The notes below the pieces were generated by a model. The model saw nothing but the letters and a program-made list of their open reading frames with translations. It ran no database searches and was not told the DNA's origin. From Chrysoperla carnea (lineage: Eukaryota; Arthropoda; Insecta; Neuroptera; Chrysopidae), in NCBI RefSeq assembly GCF_905475395.1, contig NC_058338.1, forward strand, positions 96,271,435-96,335,434: DNA of 64,000 bases, given 5' to 3'. Within the stretch, counting starts at the first letter, position 1. The number at the start of each line of letters is the position of its first letter. This document shows, piece by piece, positions 1-11,148 of the stretch. A program made the translations under genes and the position numbers.

Positions 1-672
1 GCATTGATCATTATTATTTCTGTTACAATGATTCAACAAATTTCTGGTGGACAAACCATTGGATCTTATCTACATTTAATTTTAGAAGAAACTAATTTGG
101 ATATTAATATTGAAGTGACAGCAACAATTTTTCCATTCGTACAATTATTTACATCGATTGTATCAGTTTTTATTATTGATAAAGTTGGGCGCCGAAAACT
201 ATTGTTATTTTCGTGTTTTGGATGTATACTGACGTTAATCTCTTTGGGAATATATTTTTATTTTGAAAAGAATCGAGAGCAACTTTATTGGATACCATTA
301 CCAAGTATCTACCTGTATTCGTTCTTTTTCAATTCGGGATTAGCAGATATTGGTTTAATTCTATCAGGTGAACTCTTTCCCACTTATATTAAAACATATG
401 GGGCCGCTATGGGTTGTTTAACGTATGGATTATTTGGATTCATTGCAAATAAATTGTATCAAACAATGGTCGATCTTGTTGGATTATATTTTGTATTTTG
501 GTTTTATAGTGGTGCCACTCTTTTAGGTGTATGTTATATTTATTTCGTTTTACCAGAAACAAATTGTAAATCTTTAAGTGAAATTCAAGTAATGATGAAT
601 AAAAGTACATCCAAAAATAAAAACATTGCATTAGATGGTTTAGGTGTGAACACTATAAGCTCTAAGTTATAG
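1..672 (+). CDS. MFS sugar (trehalose-type) transporter, C-terminal part
   Basis: This is the 3' coding part of a facilitated sugar transporter of the major facilitator superfamily, a plasma-membrane protein that moves trehalose or hexoses. The frame is already open at base 1, so the N-terminal half lies outside the window. Visible in order: a membrane helix with a QQISGG motif (TM7 of this family); a second helix followed by DKVGRRKLL (the D-x-x-GRR loop); a helix pair ending in GELFPTYIK (the ELFP motif before TM11); two more helices; and a cytoplasmic tail opening with LPETNCKSLSEI, matching the PET-x-x-x-S/L signature. Six C-terminal helices and about 223 residues fit the C-terminal half of a Tret1-like protein. 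The frame is clean to its TAG stop. The substrate is not readable from sequence; trehalose is inferred from the commonest insect relatives. Confidence 0.85.
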   Translation, partial: ALIIIISVTMIQQISGGQTIGSYLHLILEETNLDINIEVTATIFPFVQLFTSIVSVFIIDKVGRRKLLLFSCFGCILTLISLGIYFYFEKNREQLYWIPLPSIYLYSFFFNSGLADIGLILSGELFPTYIKTYGAAMGCLTYGLFGFIANKLYQTMVDLVGLYFVFWFYSGATLLGVCYIYFVLPETNCKSLSEIQVMMNKSTSKNKNIALDGLGVNTISSKL

Positions 673-764
673 GTATTGTGCAATAACTAAAGGTAGGGCC
701 CAATCTAGGTATTTTGACGCTCCGGGTAAAAAAAATATTCTCCGCCTTTTACACTAACACTATA

Positions 765-1344
765 CAGGGTGTTCTGTTATTGACTAGGCCTAACGTAGGC
801 CTACAGAATAAGCTCATAAAGACGAAGAAAAAGCTATTTACTAATTATGGATCTGAGGCCTACTTTGCGAGATAATTAACAAAATAAATTAATATAATAT
901 TAATAAAAAGTAAATAAGTTTATCGAATTACAGTTTAAGAAGATATTGAAGGCTGGTATTGTGTTGTTACATAAACTAAGAAATAATAATAATAATAATA
1001 AATACAAGCATTCCCACTGATGGTGACTCAGTCAACTGATTCAGACATGTATTGTTTTATTTTATATATGTATTTATACAGATATACAATATTATGTATT
1101 TCTTGAGTGTTTTTATTTTATGTATGCAAATAAAAATGTAAAACAACCTCCTACCAGGCTTGAATATCTTATTGAACTGTGATTCGATAAAGTTATTTAC
1201 TTTTTATTAATATTATATTAATTTATTTTGTTGATTATCTCGCAAAGTAGGCCTCAGATCCAAAATTGATAAATAACTTTTTCTTTCTTCTTTATTAGCT
1301 AATTCTGTAGGTCCACCTTCTGCAGTCAATAACAGAACACCCTG
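765..1344. mobile_element. Inverted-repeat MITE with CAGGGTGTTCTGTTATT ends
   Basis: About 170 bp at each end are reverse complements. The outer ends read CAGGGTGTTCTGTTATTGAC and GTCAATAACAGAACACCCTG. The inner arms share a segment of GATTATCTCGCAAAGTAGGCCT type. There is no coding potential inside; a short TAA run and AT-rich spacer fill the centre. A diverged copy of the left end recurs near 19394. The target duplication is not clear. Confidence 0.75.
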
Positions 1345-1902
1345 AATAAATTATGAGCTTCTTTTTCCAAAACTGGGATATTATACATGGTGGATCATTT
1401 TAATATATTATTTCTAATAGATAATTTTGTAGTTAACCGAAGCCGTGCGCTCGGAAGGGGTTTTGGGGTTCAAAACCCCTCCCATTGAGAATCTGTACGT
1501 ATAAATTTTGAATTAACAAATTAGTCCTGTAAATGTATCCATTTATGAGATGAATTTCCACTGACGAATCAGATATCCAAGCATATTTGGAGCTCGCTAA
1601 ATTCTTTAACTTTATCTTTGAGACGGATACTTCAAACCGAAAACCAGGATTTTGGAGAGGCTATCGAACTGGCTGATGCTTCGAAACATAATTTGGTTGA
1701 TAGAAGAGGAAAAGTTAGAGAAAAATTCAGGAAAATTCGCTATGAATACAGCATAGAAGTGCGGAAGCCAAGGTTCGAGTCATAATAGACTCAACGCTCG
1801 AATGCACAGACTGATTCAGTTGAAGATTAAAGATCGATTTTTTTAATCATCGCAATATTTTATCAAATTTAGCTTGTCTCTTTCTTAATAAAAGTAAAAA
1901 TT

Positions 1903-2253
1903 TTGATGAAAACTCTTGCTGGAGTTTTTGAACTAGAATATTCAATTTTTCCTGATGCTTTCCATGATATCTGGCTCAAAGCATCCAATATTTGCAATAA
2001 AGATGCGTTTCCGAATGTCTACCAAATGCTTCGCATTCTGGCCGTGTTTTCTGTGACAACAGTGGCAAATGAACACTTCTTCTTAACCTTGTGTCAACTC
2101 AAAGCATACCTTAGATCGACAATATCTGAAGGTCAACTAAACGGTTTAGTCTTCGCTCAGTATACATCGCGATATAGATGTCGATACACAGTGAGCTTTG
2201 GAAAGGTTTATTCTGTATCTCGTAAAATTAACTTATTGAAAAATAGTGAGTGA
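1903..2253 (+). pseudogene. hAT transposase C-terminal dimerisation domain (remnant)
   Basis: The 116-residue open frame resembles the end of hAT-superfamily transposases. The stretch MLRILAVFSVTTVANEHFF is followed by LKAYLRSTISEGQLNGLV, the pattern of the hAT dimerisation region (L-x-x-LPVTTASAERSFS then KTYLRSTMGQERLNGL). The usual Ser of the ER-S-F core is replaced by His (NEHFF), a sign of decay. Upstream sequence (about 1560-1900) is out of frame. The DDE catalytic part and BED finger are not recognisable, so this cannot be an active transposase. Confidence 0.6.
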
Positions 2254-2464
2254 ATATCACATTTGATTTAATAAAATGTTCTCTTACTCGAAAAAATAAT
2301 TTCTTGTTTTTATTGACTTTATAGTCTAACATGGCGAACAAAAGTTTGAACTCCTCTCCTTGGATAATTCCTGCGCACGAGCCTGAGTTAACCATAATAA
2401 AAAATAACTTAAGCAAAAGTTGCAGAACTTAGTAGGAAGACATCATGTTCTGGCATCAGAGTGG

Positions 2465-2762
2465 ACCTACCGGAAAAATATTTGAAGAAAGGATAAGTCT
2501 TAAGTCTTAGAAACTCTGAAAAAGTCTTAGGAACCTGAAAAAATATTCGAAACTCTAAGTAACTTTGAATTTTTCTACGTTTTTGGATTGGCTACTTAAA
2601 CTTAATAAGTCTGGATAATTCTGAATTAGACAGTCCAAAAATGTTGAGAATTGAGTTATTATTCTGTAGAGTTGCTAAAACTTTTAAAGAGTTCCTAAGA
2701 CTTTTTTAGAGTTTAAACTTATTAAGACTTATTCTTTCATCAAATTTTCTTTCCACTAGGAC
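2465..2762. mobile_element. Palindromic MITE (AAGTCTTA/AACTCTGAAAAAGT family), diverged copy
   Basis: Arms carry repeated AAGTCTTAG-AAACTCTGAAAAAG motifs. The right arm carries the reverse complement, with ends related to CCCTGGTGGAAAAAATATTTGA as seen intact at 25811-26011. It is nested inside the hAT-remnant element. Other relatives lie at 45605-46577 and 47699-47898. Confidence 0.6.
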
Positions 2763-3120
2763 AGTTCTCCTGGTTGCTTTAATAGTTAATTTGGATTCTA
2801 AAACATAATAGAAAGAATATAACTTTACATCCGAAAGTTGATCCTCATAAAAAACTAACACTTTTTCGAAAATTACGAGAAAATTATGCCATTATTGTAT
2901 ATTTAATCGAAAGAAAACACGCTAGGTACAGAAAAATGCTTTAGTCAAAGAGGACAAACTGGCACGGGCAATATAGGACATTCGCATGTGTCCATGACCT
3001 GAAATTCTAGTTTCACAGTCATTTAACCTTGATCTTCAAATGATCTTGAAAATTTACCTGGCCTTAAAAGTTATTAACACAGACAAATGACCTTTATGAG
3101 CCTTGATAACTTTTGTCAAA

Positions 3121-3458
3121 ACAATTTTTCTAAAGCTAGGGTATTTTCTTTTGATTAAATCCACTAATGACATTGATATTTTTAAAGCCAAAGATTTTCG
3201 AAAAAATGTATTAAATAAACAACGTCTTTTTTTTATGAGGATCGATTTTCTAATTTAAAGTGTTATTCTATCTCTTACCTTTTAAGATAACAATTTTTCT
3301 AAAGCTAGGGTATTTTCATTTGATTGAATCCACTAATGACATTGATATTTTTAAAGCCAAAGATTTTCGAAAAAATGTATTAAATAAACAACGTCTTTTT
3401 TTTATGAGGATCGATTTTCTAATTTAAAATGTTATTCTATCTCTTACCTTTTAAGATC
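3121..3458. repeat. 169 bp tandem duplication
   Basis: Two head-to-tail copies with a 169 bp period (second starts at 3290). They differ at only a few bases, such as TTTTCTTTTGATTAAAT against TTTTCATTTGATTGAAT. The high identity indicates a recent local duplication within the older element. No coding potential. Confidence 0.9.
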
Positions 3459-3640
3459 TAAATTGACTATTAAAACAACTTGCAGAACTATAAATCCAAT
3501 CTGAGGTCAGAACATGGTTCAGATCAGAAAGAAAAGAGTGACTCCCATCTAAGTCTGCTACTTTCGTTAAGTTATTTTTTGATTGGTTAACTACAAACTA
3601 GCTATTAGCCATAATATATTAAAATGGTCCACCCTATATA

Positions 3641-4165
3641 ATATTCACAAATGTTAGTCTACTAGGGTTTCTGAACTAGTATAAAATAGTTCATAAGAAT
3701 ATGTATTTATGTTTACATGTTTGTAAGCTCCGAGTGAACAGTAGGTTTGTGACACCCAGTATATCACATTTTAGGGATTCCCCTAAAATATTCATACAGA
3801 GTTAGTATTCAGTAACGTCGTACATTTTTGCTGGTGCAGAGATGAGACACCAAGGGGTGTGACAATCATATTCTCACCATGTACCATGTACTTACCTGAA
3901 TCGCGCCAAATTTATGATCCCATGGTGCTTAAACTTACTTTTCCATGGGCTTGTAGTCTATATAATTTCGGTACCGTAGCCGAACAGAACCAATATTTAG
4001 ACAAAATTTACAAAACTTTGCAATCGCAAATCGTTACTCTGGTGTGAATCTATTCATTATGAAATAGCAAACCAATCTAATCACAAATCAACTGTCTGCT
4101 GTCAAATCGTTTATCAAACAAAAAAAGGTTGCCAACTTCAAGATGTGAACCTCTACAGCCTAAGA
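3641..4165. other. Unannotated AT-rich spacer
   Basis: No gene or repeat with clear ends is visible. The short open frame near 3859-4047 has no recognisable motif or codon pattern. Confidence 0.5.
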
Positions 4166-5192
4166 GGGACAAGCAAGTTTTACTTTCGAACAGGTGCGTG
4201 ACTTTTCTGGGGCGGAAAATTAAGAATTAAGGTTACTCTGTGATTGATTTGACAATAATATAATTACAAAATTGTAATTCAAGCATATTTCGAAAAGTCA
4301 TTACTTTCCGAGTTATTGGCGATTGAAATTCGGTGTCGTCAGATAACTGAAAATTTAACTTTTTTTGAAAAAAAGTACGAAAGTTGCTCGTACTTTTTTT
4401 AATTTTATTCAGCACAAAAACTGATGAATACTGGCAACATGCTCAAAAAGTTATAGCAGTTTCGGATATAATTTTTTAGCCCCCGAACTAAAAAAGAGGC
4501 GTTATAAGTTTGACTGCTATGTGTGTGTGTCTGCTTGGCTGTCTGTGACATCGTAGTGCCTGAACGGATGAACCGGTTTTGATTTTTTGATTTTGATTGA
4601 AAGGCAATTTAATGGAGAGTGTTCTTAGCTACGTTTCAAATGCGAGTTTAGGATTCCGTACCCGAAAAATTTGTCGGGGGTTTTTTAAATTTTGTAACTT
4701 TCACTTGTTGAAATATTGCAATTTAAATTCTAATACTTCAAAAAATATATATCCGAAACTGCTATTTTTCGAGCATGTTGTCAGTAACTTAATATAGTAA
4801 ATTGGAAAGTGGCAAGCATTAATTTTAGTTCCCGTGGTAACAGGAATCAGTTTTTGTGCTGAATAAAACATTAAAAAAAATGGTACGAGCAACTTTTTTT
4901 CATAATAACTCCGTAAATTTTCATGCAAATGTTTTTTTTTCATTTTTAGGTACTTTAAAAAGTGTATGATATATTTTTTTCAAAAAACGTCAAATTTTAA
5001 ATTCAGTTATTTGACGATAAATACTCCGAATTTCAATCGCCAATAACTCGGAAAGTATTGATTTTTGAAATATGCTTAAATGGAATTTTTTGCTTAGAAT
5101 TAATCGCTCTTCTGATTTCCGTTGTCATTTACAACATATATTTTACCACCCCCTGAACAAAAGCACCACTTGGTAAACTTTGCTTGATCCCA
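4166..5192. mobile_element. Palindromic repeat element (AACTCGGAAAGTATTG family)
   Basis: Left-arm sequence GGACAAGCAAGTTTTAC and the block around 4276-4400 reappear inverted at 5010-5192, for example CGAATTTCAATCGCCAATAA opposite TTATTGGCGATTGAAATTCG. The centre holds a block (about 4490-4690) with GTGTGTGTCTGCTTGGCTGTCTGTG and GGATTCCGTACCC, a commonly dispersed insect repeat type. Related arms occur at 47143-47700 and 50740-51524, on either side of P450 coding exons. No protein is encoded. Confidence 0.6.
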
Positions 5193-5455
5193 AATTTTTA
5201 ACGAAATCGATGCTATAGGTCAAAATTTAAAGATTTCGTTTGTTTTCTCCTCATTTACTGAGGTATTATATGTTCAATTAATGTTGTCCAAAGACAAGCA
5301 AATTAATGTTTTAAATTAAATTTTTTTATTTTTTCATGACGAAGATATATTGTTATTAACGTTAAGAAATTTTTTGTTATATTGTAAATTTTTTATTTAC
5401 TTTTATAAATAAATCTACTTATTTTTATAGTCTAATCTCTTGAGCACATTTTTAT

Positions 5456-5830
5456 TCACCTTTTTATACCCTGTATATATGAAATATATAAAAAGTATAT
5501 TAAGTTTTGTCCCAAGTTTGTAACGCTTAAAAATATTGATGCTACTAACCAAATTTTGGTATGGGTGTTTATAAAATCACTTCATTAGTCCATTTCCGTC
5601 TGTCTGTCCGTCTGTCGTCTGTCATCATGATTACTCAAAAACGAAAAGAGATATCAAGCTGAAATTTTCGTACTCCGAATATGTAATCATAATTAATTAT
5701 TATTTGTATAACAAAGATGTGTGGTTTAGAAGCTAAACCTGCGTTTTTTATGCAAGAACTCCTGGGAATGGGATCAACATACGTAGAACTGTCAAAAATA
5801 TTTTTTTCACCTTTTTATACCATGTATATG
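5456..5830. repeat. Partial copy of TATACCATGTATAT/GTCCGTCTGTC repeat
   Basis: One arm of the dispersed repeat that is palindromic at 5812-6677. It shows the landmark order TATACCCTGTATATATGAAA, AAGTTTGTAACGCTTAAAAA, then a GTCTGTCCGTCTGTC microsatellite and ACTCAAAAACGAAAAGAGAT. It ends where the next copy starts. Confidence 0.7.
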
Positions 5831-6677
5831 AAATATACCAAGGTATACAAAGTTTACACCTAATTATTTCATTTCCGGTTGTCTGTCTGCCTGTCTGTCG
5901 TCTGTCATCACGATAACTCAAAAACGAAAAGAGATATCAAGCTGAAATTTTTATAGCGTGCTTAGGACGTAAAAAGTGAGGTCAAGTTTGTAAATGAGCA
6001 ACATAGGTCAATTGGGTCTTGGGTCCGTAGGATCCATCTTGTAAACCGTTAGAGATAGAACAAAAGTTTAAATGTAAACAAGTGAAAACAAACAATAGAC
6101 TGAGTTAATTGTTGAAATACCATGTATAGACAGTGTTGATGAGCAATCGTTTGTTTTTTTGACGTCACGTAAATAACAAAAGATATTCACTTTTAAATAG
6201 ACACACACACAACTGATATTCCTATATTAATACATCCTATAAAATTTGCACCTAGTTAACGCCCTCGTGGGTAAACAGTGATGTTTACAAAAAAATGTTT
6301 CAAACAAAAGTTTTTTATTTTTTTATAAGGAACATTTTTTACATTTAAACTTTTGTTCTATCTCTAACGGTTTACAAGATGGGTCCTACGGACCCAAGAC
6401 CCAATTGACCTATGATGCTCATTTACAAACTTGACCTCACTTTTTACGTCCACAGTACTCTGTAAAAATTTCAGCTCGATATATTTTTTCGTTTTTGAGT
6501 TATCGTGTCCACAGACGGACGGACGGACGGACGGACGGACAACCGGAAATGGATTAATTAGGTGATTCTATGAACACCTATACCAAAATTTTTTTCGTAG
6601 CATCAATATTTTTAAGCGTTACAAACTTGGGACGAAACTTAATATACTATGTATATTTCATATATACATGGTATAAA
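5812..6677. mobile_element. Foldback copy of TATACCATG/GTCCGTCTGTC repeat
   Basis: The two halves are inverted copies. The left runs from TATACCATGTATATGAAATA through GTCTGTCTGCCTGTCTGTC, AACGAAAAGAGATATCAAGC and GGTCTTGGGTCCGTAGGA. The right runs the same landmarks in reverse and ends TATATACATGGTATAAA. A GGAC tetranucleotide run (ACGGACGGACGGACGG) sits in the right arm. A diverged single arm follows to about 6950. No open frame of note. Confidence 0.75.
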
Positions 6678-6950
6678 AATGTTCCTTATCAAAAATTAAA
6701 CAACTTTTGTTTGAAACATTTTTTCGTAAACATCACTGTTTACCCGTGAGGGCGCCAATTAGGCGGAAATTTTATAATATGTACTATACTTGATTATCAG
6801 TTATGATCATCTTGATTATCAGATGTATGTGTCACATGTTTGTATGTGTAATGTGATAAAGAAATCAACACTGACTATGCATGGTATTTCAACAATTAAC
6901 TCAGTCAATTGTTTGTTTTCACTTGTTTTGTAATAATTTTTGTCAATTGT
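6678..6950. repeat. Further truncated arm of the same repeat
   Basis: Contains AACAACTTTTGTTTGAAACA, CACTGTTTACCCGTGAGGGC and CAATTAACTCAGTCAATTGT, the inner half of the dispersed repeat, directly abutting the foldback copy. The same inner half appears inverted at 27172-27400. Confidence 0.65.
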
Positions 6951-8493
6951 TTTAAAAATTAAAAACAGGAATGTTTTTGTTAATGGACACAGTTATTTAT
7001 AAACACTGTGGTAGTTTTTTGTCAAGCTGCCATTCCTGGGTCTCCAGTTATTAACCTTAAATGTGTGTTTGCTGTCATTTCCAGCTCCGTATAGATAACA
7101 GACAAAATTGTTATTTTTCACTAAAATTATTTCCATCATTTGGGAATCATTTGGGAGGATTTGGGAATATAATTTTAGAATTTGGGAATTATTGGTTTTT
7201 CTGTAATTAATGATTCTTTTTTCAGCGGATAGTTAGCAGGTAGGAAATTAAATCCACTTAATTTTTATGTTATTCGAAAGGAAATCATTTGGGGATTACG
7301 ATAAACACGGTTTCAGAGTTTGGGAATGTATAATTAATTAATTACACCTATTTTTTAGTTGATTGATAGGTTATGATAATTAACCGTACACCTGAACCAT
7401 TAATTGTTATATAGCAGTATGGCGCCAATATTCAAATATTACTGAATAATTTATTTTATAATTTATGTAAATGTTAAGTTTTATTTTGCCTTAAAACTGT
7501 TCTTATTCAATTGGAAATCGTTTGGGAAGATTTAGGAATATAATTTTATTATTTAGGACTGATTAGTTTTCATTTAATTAATTAGTTCTTCAAAGCGTAT
7601 ACTTAGAAGGTAAAAAATTAAATTTTCACCATTTTTACGTATTTGATAATAATTTACATGGAGACTAATCTAATTAATTTGGGAATCACATTAAACACGG
7701 TTTCATCATTTTGGAAAGTATAATTAATTTATTAATTACATTTATTTTTTAGTTGATTTTTTATGGTTAAATGAATGGCGGCAATATTCAAATGTTACTT
7801 CATTTACAATAATTTTGTTTTTTATGTAAATGTTTATTTGTCATTAAAACTATTTTTATTTAATCGGGAAATTTTCAAAGATCAGGAATCGTTTGTGAAG
7901 GTTTGTTTGAAGTGTTTTAAGAGTGATTAATGTCAAAATATTCAATAGATATTTTCTATATGATGATTTGTATCATTTTTTATGCAGGTGCAGATTAATG
8001 CTTTATGCGAAACTACTTTCAAATTTTTCTATTTAAATAAATTCTTATTTTTATTAAAGATTAATAATTCGTCCAATAAAAGTGTTAATTAGGAAGTGTG
8101 AAGTGTGGATAGGATGTGGATAGGAAGGAAAATTATTTATTGTTAGTCTAACTGTTTATTCTAATAAAGAAAGATAAATAAATTGGGTAAAAGTTCAGTT
8201 TAAGCACTTCTTCTTAAAAATCATCCTAGAACATCAGGAAAAAAAACATTTTCAAGCATTTTTTACGTAAATTACGAATCCGTATGCGACGATACCGAAA
8301 AACTTACAGTTTTTCTTTAACTCAGGAAAATATGCTCAATTTTCTTGGTTAATATTTTCAAGCCTAAAAATGAATAAATGTATTAAATTAATTAAAAATA
8401 CGTCGTTATTTACTTTATTTATGATTAAATATGTTAAAATTATACAAAAATTATAAAAATATATTCAATAAAATAATATTTTTAAATATTTAA

Positions 8494-8838
8494 GGAGGAT
8501 CCCTCACCAGTAATAGAAAAAAATAAATTAGTAGAAAATGATCCAAATTTTTAGTATGTTGTAGTTAACGATACATATTATTAAACCAAAAAAAAAATTT
8601 GGGTATCTTATCGATCAATTAAGAGAGTAATTTATTAATTAAAAATACACCAAATAACATAGCATGATATGAGGATGGTATGTTATTTAGTGTATTTTTA
8701 ATTAATTAATTGATCGATAAGATACCCAAATTTTTTTTTTTTTGGATTTAATAATATGTATCGTTAACTACAACATACTAAAAATTTGGATCATTTTCTA
8801 CTAATTTATTTTTTTCTATTACTGGTGAGGGATCCTCC
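8494..8838. mobile_element. TTAA-flanked palindromic MITE (piggyBac-type target)
   Basis: A 345 bp near-perfect palindrome with ends GGAGGATCCCTCACCAGTAA and the reverse complement. It is bounded on both sides by TTAA (8490-8493 and 8839-8842). Removing it with one TTAA restores homology between the two arms of the surrounding Foldback-like element. TTAA duplication is the hallmark of piggyBac transposition; the ends do not start with CCC, so the assignment rests on the target site. Confidence 0.75.
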
Positions 8839-8992
8839 TTAAGTATTAAGTTTCAAAATGAATATGGCGTCAACAAGTGACATCTATCTTGTTTGTGTAA
8901 ACACGCATAAAATAGGGTTGACGACACAATTGATGGATAGTATGAAAGCCTAAAAACAACTATTAATCTACGATACTAGAGAGTATACCCAT

Positions 8993-9830
8993 GCTAACTC
9001 GATCCCGTTAAAAGTATGATTGACATCAAATCACAGAGTGAACGCAAGGGCCAAAAACCCGCAGACCCGTCCTAACTCGACCCCATTAAAGGCATGGCCA
9101 ACCTGTTGATCACAGGGTGAATTCAATCACAAAGTGAACGCAAGTGCCAAAAACCCGCAGACCCGTCCTAACTCGACCTCATTAACGGCATGGCCAACCT
9201 GTTGATCACCGGGTGAATTCAATCACAGAGTGAACGCAAAGGCCAAAAAACCCGCAGACCCGTCCTAACTCGACCCCATTAAAGGCATGGCCAACCTGTT
9301 GATCACAGGGCGAATTCAATCACAGAGTGAACGCAAAGGCCAAAAAACCCGCAGACCCGTCCTAACTCGATCCCATTAAAGGCATGGCCAACCCGTAGAT
9401 CACATGGTGAACGCATGAGGCTGCGTTCATATTGAGTATCACAGGTTGGTCATGCCTTTAAGGAGGTCTAGTTAGCACGAGCTCGCAAATGGCTGCGTTC
9501 ATCTTGAGTATCACAGGTTGGTCATGCCTTTAAGGAGGTCTAGTTAGCACGAGCTCGCAAGATTTTTGGCCGTTGCGTTCACCATATGATTGAATTCACC
9601 CTGCGATCTACAGGTTGGCCATGCCTTTAATGGGTTCGAGTAAGGACGGGTCAGCGGGTTTTTGGCCCTTGCGTTCATTCTGTGATTGAATTCACCCTGC
9701 GATCTACGGGTTGCCCATGTCTTTAATGGGGTCGAGTTAGGACAGGTCTGCGGGTTTTTTGGTCCTTGCGTTCACTCTGTGATTTGATGTCAATCATACT
9801 TTTAACGGGATCGAGTTAGCATGGGTATAC
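8993..9830. repeat. Inverted 96-97 bp tandem arrays
   Basis: The left array has units starting CTAACTCGA at 9072, 9168, 9265 and 9362. Each contains GGCATGGCCAACCTGTTGAT and CAGAGTGAACGCAA. The right array has inverted units (CATGCC or CATGTC landmark at 9451, 9523, 9620, 9716), one of them shortened to 72 bp. It is GC-rich compared with its surroundings. The two arrays could pair as a long hairpin. Confidence 0.85.
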
Positions 9831-11086
9831 TCTCTAGTATCGTAGATTAATAGTTGTTTTTAGGCTTTCATACTATCCATCAATTGTGTCGTCAACCCTA
9901 TTTTATACATGTATACACAAACAAGGTAGATGTCACATGATGTTAAATATTTAAAAATATTATTTTATTGAATATATTTTTATAATTTTTATAATTTTTG
10001 TATAATTTTAACATATTTAATAATAAATAAGGTAAATAAAAACATATGTTTAATTAACTTAACCCATATATTCCATTTTAGGCTTGAAATATAACTTGTA
10101 TTAACCAAGAAAATTCATATTTTCAAAAAGCATATTTTCCTGAATTAAAGAAAAACTGTAAGTTTTTCGGTATCGTCGCATACGAATTCATAATCTACGT
10201 AAAAAATGCTTGAAAAAGTTTTTTTTCCTGATGTTCTAGGATGATTTTTAAGAAGAAGTGCTTAAACTGAACTTTTACCATAAAGGTATAAATGGATCAT
10301 GAAATAAAAACTGCATTTGTATTGATAAAATTGTAAATAAAATATTTATTCTCTTATAGTAGGTACAGGTACAAGCTAGCGTAGGAGGTATTTGAAATGT
10401 ATTTAATTTGGTTTTCTTTTTGTACTACTAAATATCACAAATTTGGTTGAGTTGATTTGAGCATTTTACAGAGTTTTTAACTTGATATATACGTAAAACT
10501 CGAAAAATAAGTTGAATCGAGGAAAATGCTTCAAACGAAAAATGTAATATTTTCAATAATTAAAAAAAGTCGTATTCATCTATAAAGGATTCATAAGGTC
10601 TCTCCTTTCAAAATATAAAGACCTTTGATGGCAGCATCTTTCCCTGGACCCCCTACACAAGGCAGTACCGTAACAATATATTCAAAGGTACACATCTTAT
10701 ACGGATATTCAATTCGATCAAATTTTCGGGTTCAATAAAAAATTCAGTCTGATCCATAACTTACAAACATTAGCCGAGCACTTTTTTTTTTGTAAATAAC
10801 CGGAATAGTTAAGACAGAGTTTTAATTTTTTTACGTGTTTCTTCATTCCAATTTGAACAAAAAATGGTTTTTATAGAAAAATAAACCACTTTCATTGGAT
10901 TTATTGGAAAATATTTTTCGAAGAGTGTCTGGGTGCCGTAGAAACAATTATAAGTTATAATTATTTTGGGTAAAACTTTTCAGTCCGTTTTTTCGTTAAC
11001 TATACTGTTTTCGGCAAATGTTTCGAACAAAAAAGTTACATTTTTAACCATAAAAACTTTCTAATTTAAAGTGTTTCTCTATCTGT
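9831..11086. repeat. Right arm of foldback element and shared core repeat
   Basis: Up to 10279 this is the right inverted arm of the Foldback-like element. From about 10287 on, GATCATGAAATAAAAACTGC through GTGTTTCTCTATCTGT is nearly identical to 20003-20655. The shared block has no coding potential. Confidence 0.75.
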
Positions 11087-11131
11087 TGTAGTGAACAATT
11101 TATATCACAAAAAAAAACAACTATTTGTTCC
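11087..11131 (-). repeat. 3' LTR remnant of the gag-only gypsy copy
   Basis: TGTAGTGAACAATTTATATC and the following A-run match the start (plus strand) of the full LTR at 12071 with one or two changes. It is immediately preceded by the CTGT target duplication. Confidence 0.75.
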
Positions 11132-11148
11132 TGGGTCACTAGCCGCCT

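Larger units (their letters stand above)
1382..3640. mobile_element. hAT-remnant element bounded by ~60 bp inverted repeats
   Basis: The left end has TACATGGTGGATCATTTTAA leading to TTTGTAGTTAACC. The right end has GGTTAACTACAAACTAGC leading to AAAATGGTCCACCCTATATA. These are imperfect inverted repeats about 60 bp long. Between them lie a hAT transposase C-terminal fragment, a smaller MITE and a 169 bp tandem duplication. The simplest reading is a decayed hAT-type element with later insertions. No 8 bp target duplication could be seen, so the boundaries and superfamily are inference. Confidence 0.55.
8186..10279. mobile_element. Foldback-like element with inverted tandem arrays
   Basis: Ends are GGTAAAAGTTCAGTTTAAGC and its reverse complement. 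Arms of several hundred bp match almost base for base, for example CATCCTAGAACATCAGGAAA opposite TTTCCTGATGTTCTAGGATG. The inner arms are tandem 96-97 bp units in opposite orientation. This is the architecture of Foldback/Galileo-type elements: long inverted repeats built partly of tandem units. A related locus at about 19985 carries the flanking sequence without the element. No protein is encoded, so movement would need enzymes from elsewhere. Confidence 0.7.

Noticed and set aside
3859..4047. Open frame of 62 codons
   Set aside because: No recognisable motif, no splice context, and a length expected by chance.
9000..9420. Regular ~96 bp repeats that could be mistaken for a CRISPR-like array
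   Set aside because: The repeats are contiguous with no unique spacers, in a eukaryotic foldback element, and are mirrored in inverted form next to it.
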